The notes beneath the pieces were generated by a model. It did no database searches and had not been told where the DNA came from. It was given only the letters and a program-made list of their open reading frames with translations. Position numbers and translations under genes: made by a program. From Spirochaetaceae bacterium (GTDB lineage Bacteria > Spirochaetota > Spirochaetia > Treponematales > Breznakiellaceae), in NCBI GenBank assembly GCA_031258335.1, contig JAIRMY010000043.1:1-5789 (forward strand): a stretch of DNA of 5,789 nt, given 5' to 3'. Shown here one piece after another: positions 1 through 5,765 of this stretch. Positions within the stretch are counted from its first letter, which is position 1. The number at the start of each line of letters is the position of its first letter.

Positions 1-1
1 G

Positions 2-2359
2 ATATATTTCTTGTTCGCGCAGCGGCTTGGCCCGCATTACGATGTTTTGATGCGACTAGGGCCTGATTTAAAGCCTGCCCGCCTGCTTGACAGGTTTATA
101 CCTTCGCGGGGGAAAAAAAACGAAACTCCGGATGATTCCCAGATATACCCCGGCATACTGCTTATTGAAACCGAAGACGGCGGTTCCGGTGAAAATGTTA
201 TCTCGTCCTCGGCGGTTTTTGATATGCTGATGGTGCTTGCCGAGATGGATGCCGACTCGCTGTTGATAGAGACGCCGGTGCTGGGGGTTTCAGGCGGACA
301 TTCATCGTTGGGCGAGGCGGAACTTGTCTACAGGTTTGATAAAGAATTCAACCTCGTAGAATCCAATATCAAGAATCTGTTTGACGGCATCAGACTCGGT
401 TCAATAGCGCCTGTTGACGCTGCCCGTTATGTGGATGATGTTATAAAACTTACCGAACAGGGCAAGAACAGGCTGCTTTCCGCCGCCGTTCAGAACGATG
501 AAGAACAGGCGGAACAGCTTGAGAACGCTATTTTGGTGTTTGGCGCCGTGTACATTCCCGGCGACCTTTTGGTTGATGTAATAAGGACTGATGATGCGCC
601 GCCGCCGTTGAATAGGGCGCATTTTCCTGAGTATTTCCGTCCGCCGCCGGATAAAGACGGAAAAATCCGCCGCATTGCCCCTATACTGAGCGCGTCCCAA
701 AACGCGGAGTACGAATACGCGGCATACAGTGCGCTAAAAAACAAGTTTGCCGGCGCCGAAGTAAGGACAACGGACGGCGGTTTTGTCCTTGCCCTCACTG
801 AAAAAGCGCTGGGCGGCGTTTCACAGGAAAAAATCTTTGTTCTGGACAGGAATGCGTCTCTGTTGTTCGACATACCGCCTGATGGGGCGGCTTCGTTTAG
901 AAAGATAGGGCTTGCCGTATTTTTGGAGTACGCCGAAACCGAAAAGATGCTTTACCGCCTGCTTGCCGAAGCGCCCACGCTTGCTCGGTACGCGGATATA
1001 TCAGTCGAAAACTATCCGCCTTTTCTCTACGAGCAGGCTCTCTTACTCAGGACGGAGCTTCTGGAAAATCCCGGTGCGGAACTGTTGGAACGCTGGAAAA
1101 ACCTACGTTCCGCGTATTACGATTCACTTGACAGTTTTTTTGACGGAGATAACGGCGCGGGAAATAAAATAGTTTCTTCGTTTAATGAACTGAGTGAACA
1201 GGAAAACCTTGACGATGCCGGCAGAAAACGGCTCGATTCACTGCGCGACGAACAGTTGGAAATGTTTAACACCGCCCGCGATTTATATGCGGATATTTCA
1301 GGGCTGCGCAAAAATCTTGAAAGCGAGTTAAGCGCGTCTTTTTGCATACTCGGTCCCGCTTCGCTCAATACAGATCTTTCCGCGATGTTTGCCAACAGCA
1401 TTATGACCGGAAAATACATTATACCGGCAAATATAAAACAAATCCTCTACTGTTCTCTTTCCGTTGTTTTATTTTTGTTATTTTTGATGTGCGGAATGAG
1501 CCCGGCGGCTTCATTTTGTTTCTGCATCTTGATGACGGCGCTTACCCTTGCCGGTTTTTCTTACAGTTTTATACTGAGCGGCTTATGGATAGACCCTATC
1601 ATCCCCGGTTCGGCGTTGGCTGTGGGCGCGTTTTTCTCTTCGCTGTACGCCCTGTCCAAAAAAAAAGAATCTGTGGCGCGTCTTCGATGCGCCTATGAGG
1701 GCATTGTGAGTGAGTCCCGCCTAAAAAAGATGCTGGCAGACCTGAGCCTTGCGGCGGATACGGTTTCTGAAAAGAAAACCGCCGTCAAAGCCGCTGTTGT
1801 GGCGGTCAGCCGCCCTGACCTTGCCGCCGCCGAAAACGGAGGGGACGCTCAAAAATCCGCGTCATCTTTGCAACAGTTTCGGGACGATGTTTGTACGGTT
1901 TTTACCAGCGCCGGCGCCGTGATATGCGGTTGCGAAGGCGATACGGTAAGCGCTGTTTTTGGTTCCCCACTGGAAATTTTTGATTTTGGCGGTAAGCGCG
2001 TCAGAAAAAAAAAGGTAAAAACAGAAAAAACACCGGTTAAGAGGGCTGTGGAAGCGGTAAATCTACTATTTGAAACGTTAAACGATGCGGGAATGCTTTA
2101 TGCAGGCATAGATTACGGTGAATGTGTGTTCTACTACGCTCCGCTTACAAGGTATACCGCGTCCGGCAGTCCGGTTTTACGCTCGCGCCTCCTTGTAACA
2201 CTGGCATATCGCGTCAAGACAAACGTATTTATAAGCAAAACCGCCGGAGAACAGGTAGATCCCGCCGTCTTACGCGGCGTAACGCCCGCCGGCGCGTCAG
2301 GCGACAGTACGGAAACGTCGATAAATGAGTTGTACTACCAGTTGCTGCTCCGGCGGTAA
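2..2359 (+). CDS. CHASE2-type receptor with degenerate class III adenylate/guanylate cyclase domain (5' end missing)
   Basis: The frame is open to the left edge, so the TTG at 11 (residue 1 here) need not be the start; a first membrane helix probably lies just outside. Residues about 8-91 resemble the start of a CHASE2 sensor (YDVLMRLGP, then ILLIETEDGG and a DADSLLIETPVLG strand). Residues about 444-478 resemble its end (ILGPASLNTDLSAMF, then IIPANIKQIL). The part between is longer than usual, with a likely coiled coil near 393-440. Three hydrophobic helices follow at about 478-494, 500-523 and 527-547, as expected for CHASE2 proteins. Residues about 565-747 resemble a class III cyclase: EGDTVSAVFGSP (642-653), GIDYGE (699-704) and RYTASGSPV (714-722). 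CHASE2 is known as an extracytoplasmic sensor. Most catalytic residues are replaced, so cyclase activity is doubtful. A basic stretch (662-678) interrupts the domain. The architecture is fairly sure; ligand and output are unknown. Confidence 0.8.
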   Translation: MYFLFAQRLGPHYDVLMRLGPDLKPARLLDRFIPSRGKKNETPDDSQIYPGILLIETEDGGSGENVISSSAVFDMLMVLAEMDADSLLIETPVLGVSGGHSSLGEAELVYRFDKEFNLVESNIKNLFDGIRLGSIAPVDAARYVDDVIKLTEQGKNRLLSAAVQNDEEQAEQLENAILVFGAVYIPGDLLVDVIRTDDAPPPLNRAHFPEYFRPPPDKDGKIRRIAPILSASQNAEYEYAAYSALKNKFAGAEVRTTDGGFVLALTEKALGGVSQEKIFVLDRNASLLFDIPPDGAASFRKIGLAVFLEYAETEKMLYRLLAEAPTLARYADISVENYPPFLYEQALLLRTELLENPGAELLERWKNLRSAYYDSLDSFFDGDNGAGNKIVSSFNELSEQENLDDAGRKRLDSLRDEQLEMFNTARDLYADISGLRKNLESELSASFCILGPASLNTDLSAMFANSIMTGKYIIPANIKQILYCSLSVVLFLLFLMCGMSPAASFCFCILMTALTLAGFSYSFILSGLWIDPIIPGSALAVGAFFSSLYALSKKKESVARLRCAYEGIVSESRLKKMLADLSLAADTVSEKKTAVKAAVVAVSRPDLAAAENGGDAQKSASSLQQFRDDVCTVFTSAGAVICGCEGDTVSAVFGSPLEIFDFGGKRVRKKKVKTEKTPVKRAVEAVNLLFETLNDAGMLYAGIDYGECVFYYAPLTRYTASGSPVLRSRLLVTLAYRVKTNVFISKTAGEQVDPAVLRGVTPAGASGDSTETSINELYYQLLLRR

Positions 2360-2370
2360 AATGACGCGGA

Positions 2371-2388
2371 AACGAGCGCCGCCTCGTT
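2371..2388. repeat. Short hairpin after the receptor gene
   Basis: AACGAG and CTCGTT form a perfect 6-bp stem around a 6-base loop (CGCCGC), 11 bases after the TAA stop of the receptor gene. No T-run follows, so it is not a convincing intrinsic terminator. It could protect the mRNA 3' end or be incidental. Confidence 0.35.
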
Positions 2389-2422
2389 AGTCAGCGCCCC
2401 TTTCGTATCAAATGCCCTGCGT

Positions 2423-2439
2423 AAACCCGCTGGCGGGTT
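2423..2439 (+). repeat. Dispersed hairpin motif, copy upstream of the lipoprotein promoter
   Basis: AAACCCGCTGGCGGG (2423-2437) is the exact reverse complement of the core of the 29-bp tandem repeats at 5473-5588. With the next two T's it folds into a 7-bp stem, AACCCGC/GCGGGTT, with a 2-base loop. It directly precedes the -35 box of the promoter at 2438-2467. It may be a dispersed repeat, a weak terminator for the receptor gene or an upstream regulatory site. The identity is seen in the sequence; the role is not. Confidence 0.6.
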
Positions 2440-2467
2440 GGCATAATAGGGTTTTCCGGGTTATACT
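2438..2467 (+). promoter_or_regulatory. Predicted sigma70-type promoter for the TPR lipoprotein and carboxypeptidase genes
   Basis: TTGGCA (2438-2443) and TATACT (2462-2467) each match the sigma70 consensus at five of six positions, with an 18-bp spacer. Transcription would start near 2474, giving a leader of about 50 bases before the TTG start at 2526. This placement argues against the in-frame ATG at 2412, which would lie upstream of the transcript. No second promoter is obvious before the carboxypeptidase gene, so both genes are probably co-transcribed from here. Confidence 0.6.
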
Positions 2468-2513
2468 AGGAATGTGCCTTAGAGGAGTCTTTACCCTTCG
2501 CGTCTTGAATTGC

Positions 2514-2517
2514 GGAG
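2514..2517 (+). promoter_or_regulatory. Shine-Dalgarno site that fixes the TTG start of the TPR lipoprotein
   Basis: GGAG lies 8 bases before TTG at 2526. Neither in-frame ATG (2412 and 2472) has a comparable site. Starting at this TTG gives a compact lipoprotein signal peptide, whereas the ATGs add a long non-signal extension. Confidence 0.65.
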
Positions 2518-2525
2518 ACAGAGCG

Positions 2526-3128
2526 TTGAAATTGATTCATTACGCGGTGTTTGCGGCGTTGCTGTGCGTTTCGTGTACGCCGGTAAGGGCAAGGTTAAAA
2601 CTTGTAGAGGGAAACGTATATTTTTCGCGGGGTTTGTACGCTGAGGCCGCCGGGGCGTACATAGAGGCTTTGAAAGACGCTAAAACCGCGCCTTATGCGG
2701 CTTATGCGCTTGGTTCAGCCTATTTTGCGATGGAACAGGATGACGCGGCGCTTGCTCGTTTTGGCGAAGCGGAAAAAAACGCTACGATAGAGAAAAACCG
2801 TGAACTCATCTACCGCAGCCGTTACAACAGCGGCATAGTCCGCTTCAAAAATGGGGATTTTTCAGGCGCCGCCGCTGATTTTAAGCGGGCAATGGAGGCA
2901 GACAACACGCGCGTAGACGCTAAACTCAATTTTGAACTGAGTATGTTGTCGCTTATGCAAAAAAAAGAAGACGCCCAAGTGCGGACAACACGGGAAGGCT
3001 ATATAAACGAAGATGACAGACGGCGCAAAACAGAAATACTGTTCAACTATGTGCGCCAAAAAGAAAGCGACCGCTGGAAAAGCTGGGATTTTACCGGTGA
3101 AACCGATGTCTCAGGCGAGGACTATTAA
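2526..3128 (+). CDS. TPR-repeat lipoprotein, BatC/BatE-like
   Basis: With the TTG start at 2526 the product has 200 residues. It opens with a short lysine-bearing n-region, a hydrophobic stretch and Leu-Leu-Cys-Val-Ser-Cys. Cys17 would be the lipidated residue; the lipobox is loose by E. coli standards but acceptable for spirochaetes. Three TPR-like helix pairs follow: about 24-57 (GNVYFSRGLYAEAAGAYIEAL), 58-90 (ALGSAYFAMEQDDAALARF) and 97-130 (YNSGIVRFKNGDFSGAAADF). The pattern ending in KLNFELSM is reminiscent of the TPR proteins of Bat operons. The C-terminus is charged and ends in an acidic tail. TPRs bind protein partners, so this is probably a periplasm-facing scaffold. No BatA, BatB or BatD neighbour is visible, so the Bat link is only a resemblance. 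The gene overlaps the carboxypeptidase gene by 23 bases. Confidence 0.8.
   Translation: MKLIHYAVFAALLCVSCTPVRARLKLVEGNVYFSRGLYAEAAGAYIEALKDAKTAPYAAYALGSAYFAMEQDDAALARFGEAEKNATIEKNRELIYRSRYNSGIVRFKNGDFSGAAADFKRAMEADNTRVDAKLNFELSMLSLMQKKEDAQVRTTREGYINEDDRRRKTEILFNYVRQKESDRWKSWDFTGETDVSGEDY
3096..3100 (+). promoter_or_regulatory. Weak Shine-Dalgarno for the carboxypeptidase gene, inside the TPR gene
   Basis: GGTGA lies 5 bases before ATG 3106. It is the best site among the possible starts: ATG 3013 and ATG 3049 have no purine-rich site, and TTG 3136 is preceded by an AT-rich stretch. A modest site within the upstream gene fits translational coupling. Confidence 0.4.
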
Positions 3129-4374
3129 AAATAATTTGAAAACAAAGAGTACAGCAAAAAAGATAATTTTTATAGCAACGTTAAATTTTGCGGTTGCCGC
3201 GGCAGGGGCTCTCGCGCAGTCCCCGCTCGACGATGTACCGGAACTAAACGCCCGTTCGGCTGTGCTGATGGATGCCGCTACGGGACTGATACTGTTTGAA
3301 AAAGACGCTGACACGCTTGTTTCCCCGGCAAGTTTGACCAAGTTGATGACCATGCACGTCGCGGAGAAAAAGGCGGCGGAAGAGGGCATCCCCTTTGATG
3401 AACCCGTCAGACTGCCGAGTCAAAGCTGGGCTGTAAACCAGCCGCCGCGTTCCAGCCTGATGTTTCTCGCGCAGGGGCATATAGTGAGCCTGCATGAGCT
3501 TTTTTTGGGCATGTCTATACCCTCAGGCAACGATGCCGCCGTTGCCGTGGCGCTTAATTTTTCGCCGACTATAGAGGCTTTTGCCAAACTTATGAACCGC
3601 GAGGCCGAGGCTATGGGCTTGAAGAACACTTTTTTTGTGGAACCGTCCGGAATTTCTGACGAAAATATTACAACGGCGCGGGATTTTGCCGTGTTTTGCC
3701 GTGAGTACCTTCGCTTATATCCGCAAAATCTGAAAAAATACCATTCTGTTACTCAATTTTCCTATCCAAAAACCTCGAATCTGCGCCTTTCACAGCAAAA
3801 CAGGGTGAATACCATAGTTCACGGTAACCATAACAATCTACTTTACTCGTTTGCCGGGGTTGACGGGATAAAAACCGGCTACATAGACGAGGCCGGTTAT
3901 AACATAGCGTTGACAGCCGAACGCGATGGCACACGCTTTATAGCGGTGGTACTCGGCGTACCCACCACGCTGGGATCCAGGCGCGGGATACGGGCGCGTG
4001 ATGCCGACGGGGAAGCCCTCTTGACATGGGGATTTAAACATTTCAAGACGATACGCCCGGAAATCGCGTTGATTCCACCGGCAAGACTCTGGAAGGGGAA
4101 GGAGAATAGCATACCGCTGGATACACTAGGCGAGCGCGTTTTTACCGCCCTTACCGGACGCGGCGACGGCATTCGTTATGAATTCAACATAGAAGATCTT
4201 GTAGCCCCGCTGCCTGCCGGCTTTTCCGCCGGAACCATCACGTTTTACGACGTTACAGGCAAACTTCTGGAGATGGAACTCGTTACGACCATGGATGCCG
4301 AAGCCGGTAATTTTTTCAAGCGCCTGTGGGATTCTATACTGCTGTTTTTCAAAAACCCCCTGCGGCTTACATAG
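3106..4374 (+). CDS. dacA: D-alanyl-D-alanine carboxypeptidase, PBP5 type (peptidase family S11)
   Basis: This enzyme removes the terminal D-alanine from peptidoglycan pentapeptides in the periplasm, limiting cross-linking. From ATG 3106 it has 422 residues, normal for the family. A Sec signal peptide with a long lysine-rich n-region and an Ala-Leu-Ala site predicts cleavage after residue 37. All three active-site motifs are present: SLTK (76-79, Ser76 nucleophile and Lys79), SGN (140-142) and KTG (256-258). The transpeptidase-like domain spans about 45-295. A PBP5 C-terminal beta domain follows at about 315-400. The tail (NFFKRLWDSILLFF, from about 402) resembles the amphipathic helix that anchors PBP5 to the membrane surface. 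Longer in-frame starts at 3013 and 3049 lie deep in the TPR gene and would bury the signal peptide. The last 8 bases overlap the convergent radical SAM gene. The symbol could equally be dacC or dacF; the biochemical call is firm. Confidence 0.95.
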   Translation: MSQARTIKNNLKTKSTAKKIIFIATLNFAVAAAGALAQSPLDDVPELNARSAVLMDAATGLILFEKDADTLVSPASLTKLMTMHVAEKKAAEEGIPFDEPVRLPSQSWAVNQPPRSSLMFLAQGHIVSLHELFLGMSIPSGNDAAVAVALNFSPTIEAFAKLMNREAEAMGLKNTFFVEPSGISDENITTARDFAVFCREYLRLYPQNLKKYHSVTQFSYPKTSNLRLSQQNRVNTIVHGNHNNLLYSFAGVDGIKTGYIDEAGYNIALTAERDGTRFIAVVLGVPTTLGSRRGIRARDADGEALLTWGFKHFKTIRPEIALIPPARLWKGKENSIPLDTLGERVFTALTGRGDGIRYEFNIEDLVAPLPAGFSAGTITFYDVTGKLLEMELVTTMDAEAGNFFKRLWDSILLFFKNPLRLT

Positions 4375-5407
4375 GCGGGTCTTCGAGCAGATTACAGTAT
4401 TTACACATATCCGGCAGGTCCACGTCGGGGTCTATAAATTTTTCTCTAAGGTTGACGATGGCCGGATGGTTGAAAATTTCTTCGGACGTGCTGGAAAACG
4501 CGTTTATATCGGAGCGTAGGTTGACGGCGGAACCGCAGCAGGTTGTTATAATGCCGCCGCCGTCAATTGGAACGAGCTGCCATAACTCCCTGCATATCTT
4601 TTTGGCTTTTATGTTTGTATCGCTTGCCGTGTGTAAACTCTGCCAATCTACAAATTTTTTATACTTTGCCGATGTTCTTTCGTAAAAATCCTTGAACGCG
4701 GGTAGTTCACTGGTAAAAGTTTCCGAAGATTCTTGTCCCTTGCCATAGGGCCTACAGTTCCATAGCCTGAGCCGCGTACTGCCCGCCTTGTAGACAAAAG
4801 CAACCAAATCGTCAAGTTGATCCGGAGTCTTTTCCAGTTCAGACCGTGTGATCACATGAGAATTCTGTACCCTGTGTATTTTGTTCATTGCTGCAAGATT
4901 TTCACGCAAAAAGTCAATATTTGTGGGGTATATAGAAATGCTTATCTTTGAAAGCCCCGCCTTGGTAAGCCGTTCAATGAATTTCGGCAGCAAAAGCCCG
5001 TTTGTCGTGAGCAGCGTAAGGTGTCCCTGTGAACTTAAATATTCGACTATTTTCACAATATCTTTGCAGAGAAGCGGCTCGCCCCCACCGGCGAGGTTGA
5101 CATACATAGCGTTCTTACAAAGAGGTGTCTGGAAAAGCTGTTTTATTTTTTCAAGCGTGAATTCTTTTTTAGGTGCGTTATCAAAAGTCCCATCCTGGGC
5201 GTCTCCGCAGTATGAACAGCGTAAGTTACAGCGGTTTACCATAGAGAGCGACATTTGTATAGGCGAATAGCGCGAACATGGATTAACCGGCAAAGGCCGT
5301 AGTGTTTTACTCTTTATATAATTAACAATCTTGGGCACGGACTGCGGGAATTTCAGGTATTTTAGTAATTCAAGATATAAACCAATTCGTGACGTTGAAC
5401 CTTTCAA
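4367..5407 (-). CDS. Radical SAM protein with SPASM-like C-terminal iron-sulfur domain
   Basis: The product has 346 residues and starts at TTG. An N-terminal extension of about 50 residues leads into the radical SAM core. Its CNLRCSYC motif (Cys60, Cys64, Cys67) is the CxxxCxxC that binds the catalytic 4Fe-4S cluster, and GGGEPLL (107-113) is the SAM-contacting segment. TTNG (134-137) and SISIYP (156-161) are further barrel strands. The C-terminal region has C272-x12-G-x4-C290 and CKYC (335-338), the cysteine pattern of a short SPASM/twitch domain holding one auxiliary cluster; the later cysteines of full SPASM domains are absent. Proteins of this build modify peptides, enzymes or small molecules; no substrate can be named here. 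It sits alone on its strand, under its own promoter, and is more AT-rich than the genes to its left (about 33-40% GC in several 60-base lines), hinting at transfer. No precursor peptide is convincingly visible. Confidence 0.9.
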   Translation of the reverse strand: MKGSTSRIGLYLELLKYLKFPQSVPKIVNYIKSKTLRPLPVNPCSRYSPIQMSLSMVNRCNLRCSYCGDAQDGTFDNAPKKEFTLEKIKQLFQTPLCKNAMYVNLAGGGEPLLCKDIVKIVEYLSSQGHLTLLTTNGLLLPKFIERLTKAGLSKISISIYPTNIDFLRENLAAMNKIHRVQNSHVITRSELEKTPDQLDDLVAFVYKAGSTRLRLWNCRPYGKGQESSETFTSELPAFKDFYERTSAKYKKFVDWQSLHTASDTNIKAKKICRELWQLVPIDGGGIITTCCGSAVNLRSDINAFSSTSEEIFNHPAIVNLREKFIDPDVDLPDMCKYCNLLEDPPM

Positions 5408-5419
5408 ATTATTTTCTAT

Positions 5420-5424
5420 CCTCC
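5420..5424 (-). promoter_or_regulatory. Shine-Dalgarno GGAGG for the radical SAM gene
   Basis: On the minus strand a perfect GGAGG lies 12 bases before the TTG at 5407-5405. The spacing is longer than ideal, but no other standard start codon lies between them and the next in-frame ATG (residue 52) would delete the region before the CxxxCxxC motif. The site therefore supports the TTG start. Confidence 0.6.
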
Positions 5425-5437
5425 AAAATCAAACTTT

Positions 5438-5466
5438 CCGGTAATTATAATTTTTACCGGTAAAAA
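5438..5466. promoter_or_regulatory. Predicted operator: perfect palindrome in the promoter spacer plus a third half-site
   Basis: TTTTTACCGGTAAAAA (5451-5466) is a perfect 16-bp palindrome occupying all but one base of the spacer between the -35 and -10 boxes. A further CCGGTAA at 5438-5444 forms an inverted repeat with TTACCGG at 5454-5460, so the -10 box lies between half-sites. Most of this lies upstream of the predicted transcription start, so a DNA site for a dimeric repressor fits better than an RNA structure. The regulator is not identifiable from the window. Confidence 0.55.
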
Positions 5467-5472
5467 CGTCAA
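5444..5472 (-). promoter_or_regulatory. Strong sigma70-type promoter of the radical SAM gene
   Basis: Read on the minus strand, TTGACG (5472-5467) and a perfect TATAAT (5449-5444) are separated by exactly 17 bp. Transcription would start near 5437, giving a leader of about 30 bases that contains the GGAGG site. The -35 box directly abuts the first unit of the tandem repeat array. Confidence 0.75.
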
Positions 5473-5588
5473 GCCCGCCAGCGGGTTTAAAGGCGCTCCG
5501 CGCCCACCAGCGGGTTTAAAGGCGCTCCGCGCCCGCCAGCGGGTTTAAAGGCGCTCCGCGCCCGCCAGCGGGTTTAAAGGCGCTCCGC
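5473..5588. repeat. Four tandem copies of a 29-bp double-hairpin repeat
   Basis: Units lie at 5473-5501, 5502-5530, 5531-5559 and 5560-5588. All are identical except for one G-to-A change at 5506 in the second. Each unit contains CCCGC-CA-GCGGG (a 5-bp stem), then the palindrome TTTAAA, then GGCGC-TCC-GC. The last stem is completed as GGCGC/GCGCC by the first bases of the next unit. The length is not a multiple of three and the minus-strand frame entering from the right stops inside the array, so it is noncoding. Near-identity points to recent expansion or correction between copies. With no spacers between units, it is not a CRISPR array. Confidence 0.9.
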
Positions 5589-5715
5589 GCTAGCATGCCC
5601 AAGGCGGGCTTCGGCTTCTGCGTTCAGGGTGAAAGGGGCGATTTGCATACGCGGCTGATAGCGTGTTTTTACTCCAAAATTATAATAAGGAGGAAGGAGC
5701 CCCCCGCGACCGCCA
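5589..5715. other. Stretch without a convincing gene right of the repeat array
   Basis: Together with the flanking repeats this leaves more than 300 bases without a credible gene. It contains a purine-rich Shine-Dalgarno-like run (5687-5699) preceded by TATAAT (5681-5686), but there is no matching -35 box and no start codon follows at a usable distance. A minus-strand frame is open from the right edge down to 5574, but it has no convincing start and runs through the hairpin elements, so I do not call it. Confidence 0.5.
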
Positions 5716-5733
5716 CAAACCGCTTGCGGTTTG
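5716..5733. repeat. REP-like inverted repeat 1
   Basis: CAAACCGC and GCGGTTTG form a perfect 8-bp stem around TT. The fold can extend outward by pairing CCAC with GTGG (5736-5739) across a small bulge. It is GC-rich, with no T-run on either side, so it resembles a repetitive extragenic palindrome more than a terminator. Confidence 0.6.
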
Positions 5734-5739
5734 CCGTGG

Positions 5740-5765
5740 TGCGGTTGCGCCGGTGGCGCACCGCA
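5740..5765. repeat. REP-like inverted repeat 2
   Basis: TGCGG-T-TGCGCC pairs with GGCGCA-CCGCA around a GGT loop, giving 11 base pairs with a single bulged T. It lies 6 bases after the previous inverted repeat, so the two form a paired, BIME-like arrangement. Part of it can instead pair with the outer arm of the first hairpin. Confidence 0.6.

Noticed and set aside
2395..2404. CGCCCCTTTC shared with the minus strand near 5630-5640
   Set aside because: A ten-base match with dissimilar flanks is expected by chance in a window of this size and composition.
2371..2439. Intrinsic terminator of the receptor gene
   Set aside because: Both hairpins are clear but neither is followed by a run of T's, so termination is not supported.
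3013..3105. N-terminal extension of the carboxypeptidase from ATG 3013 or 3049
   Set aside because: It lies in the TPR coding sequence, lacks a Shine-Dalgarno site and would place up to 31 extra residues before the signal peptide.
4881..5270. Plus-strand frame of 129 codons
   Set aside because: It lies wholly antisense to the radical SAM gene, whose motifs are unambiguous, and it has no recognisable domain or start signal.
5473..5588. CRISPR-like array
   Set aside because: The 29-bp repeats follow each other directly with no unique spacers, and no cas gene is visible.
5681..5699. Promoter plus ribosome binding site for a rightward gene
   Set aside because: TATAAT and a GGAGG-rich run are adjacent, which leaves no room for a transcript leader. 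There is no -35 box about 17 bp upstream and no start codon nearby downstream.
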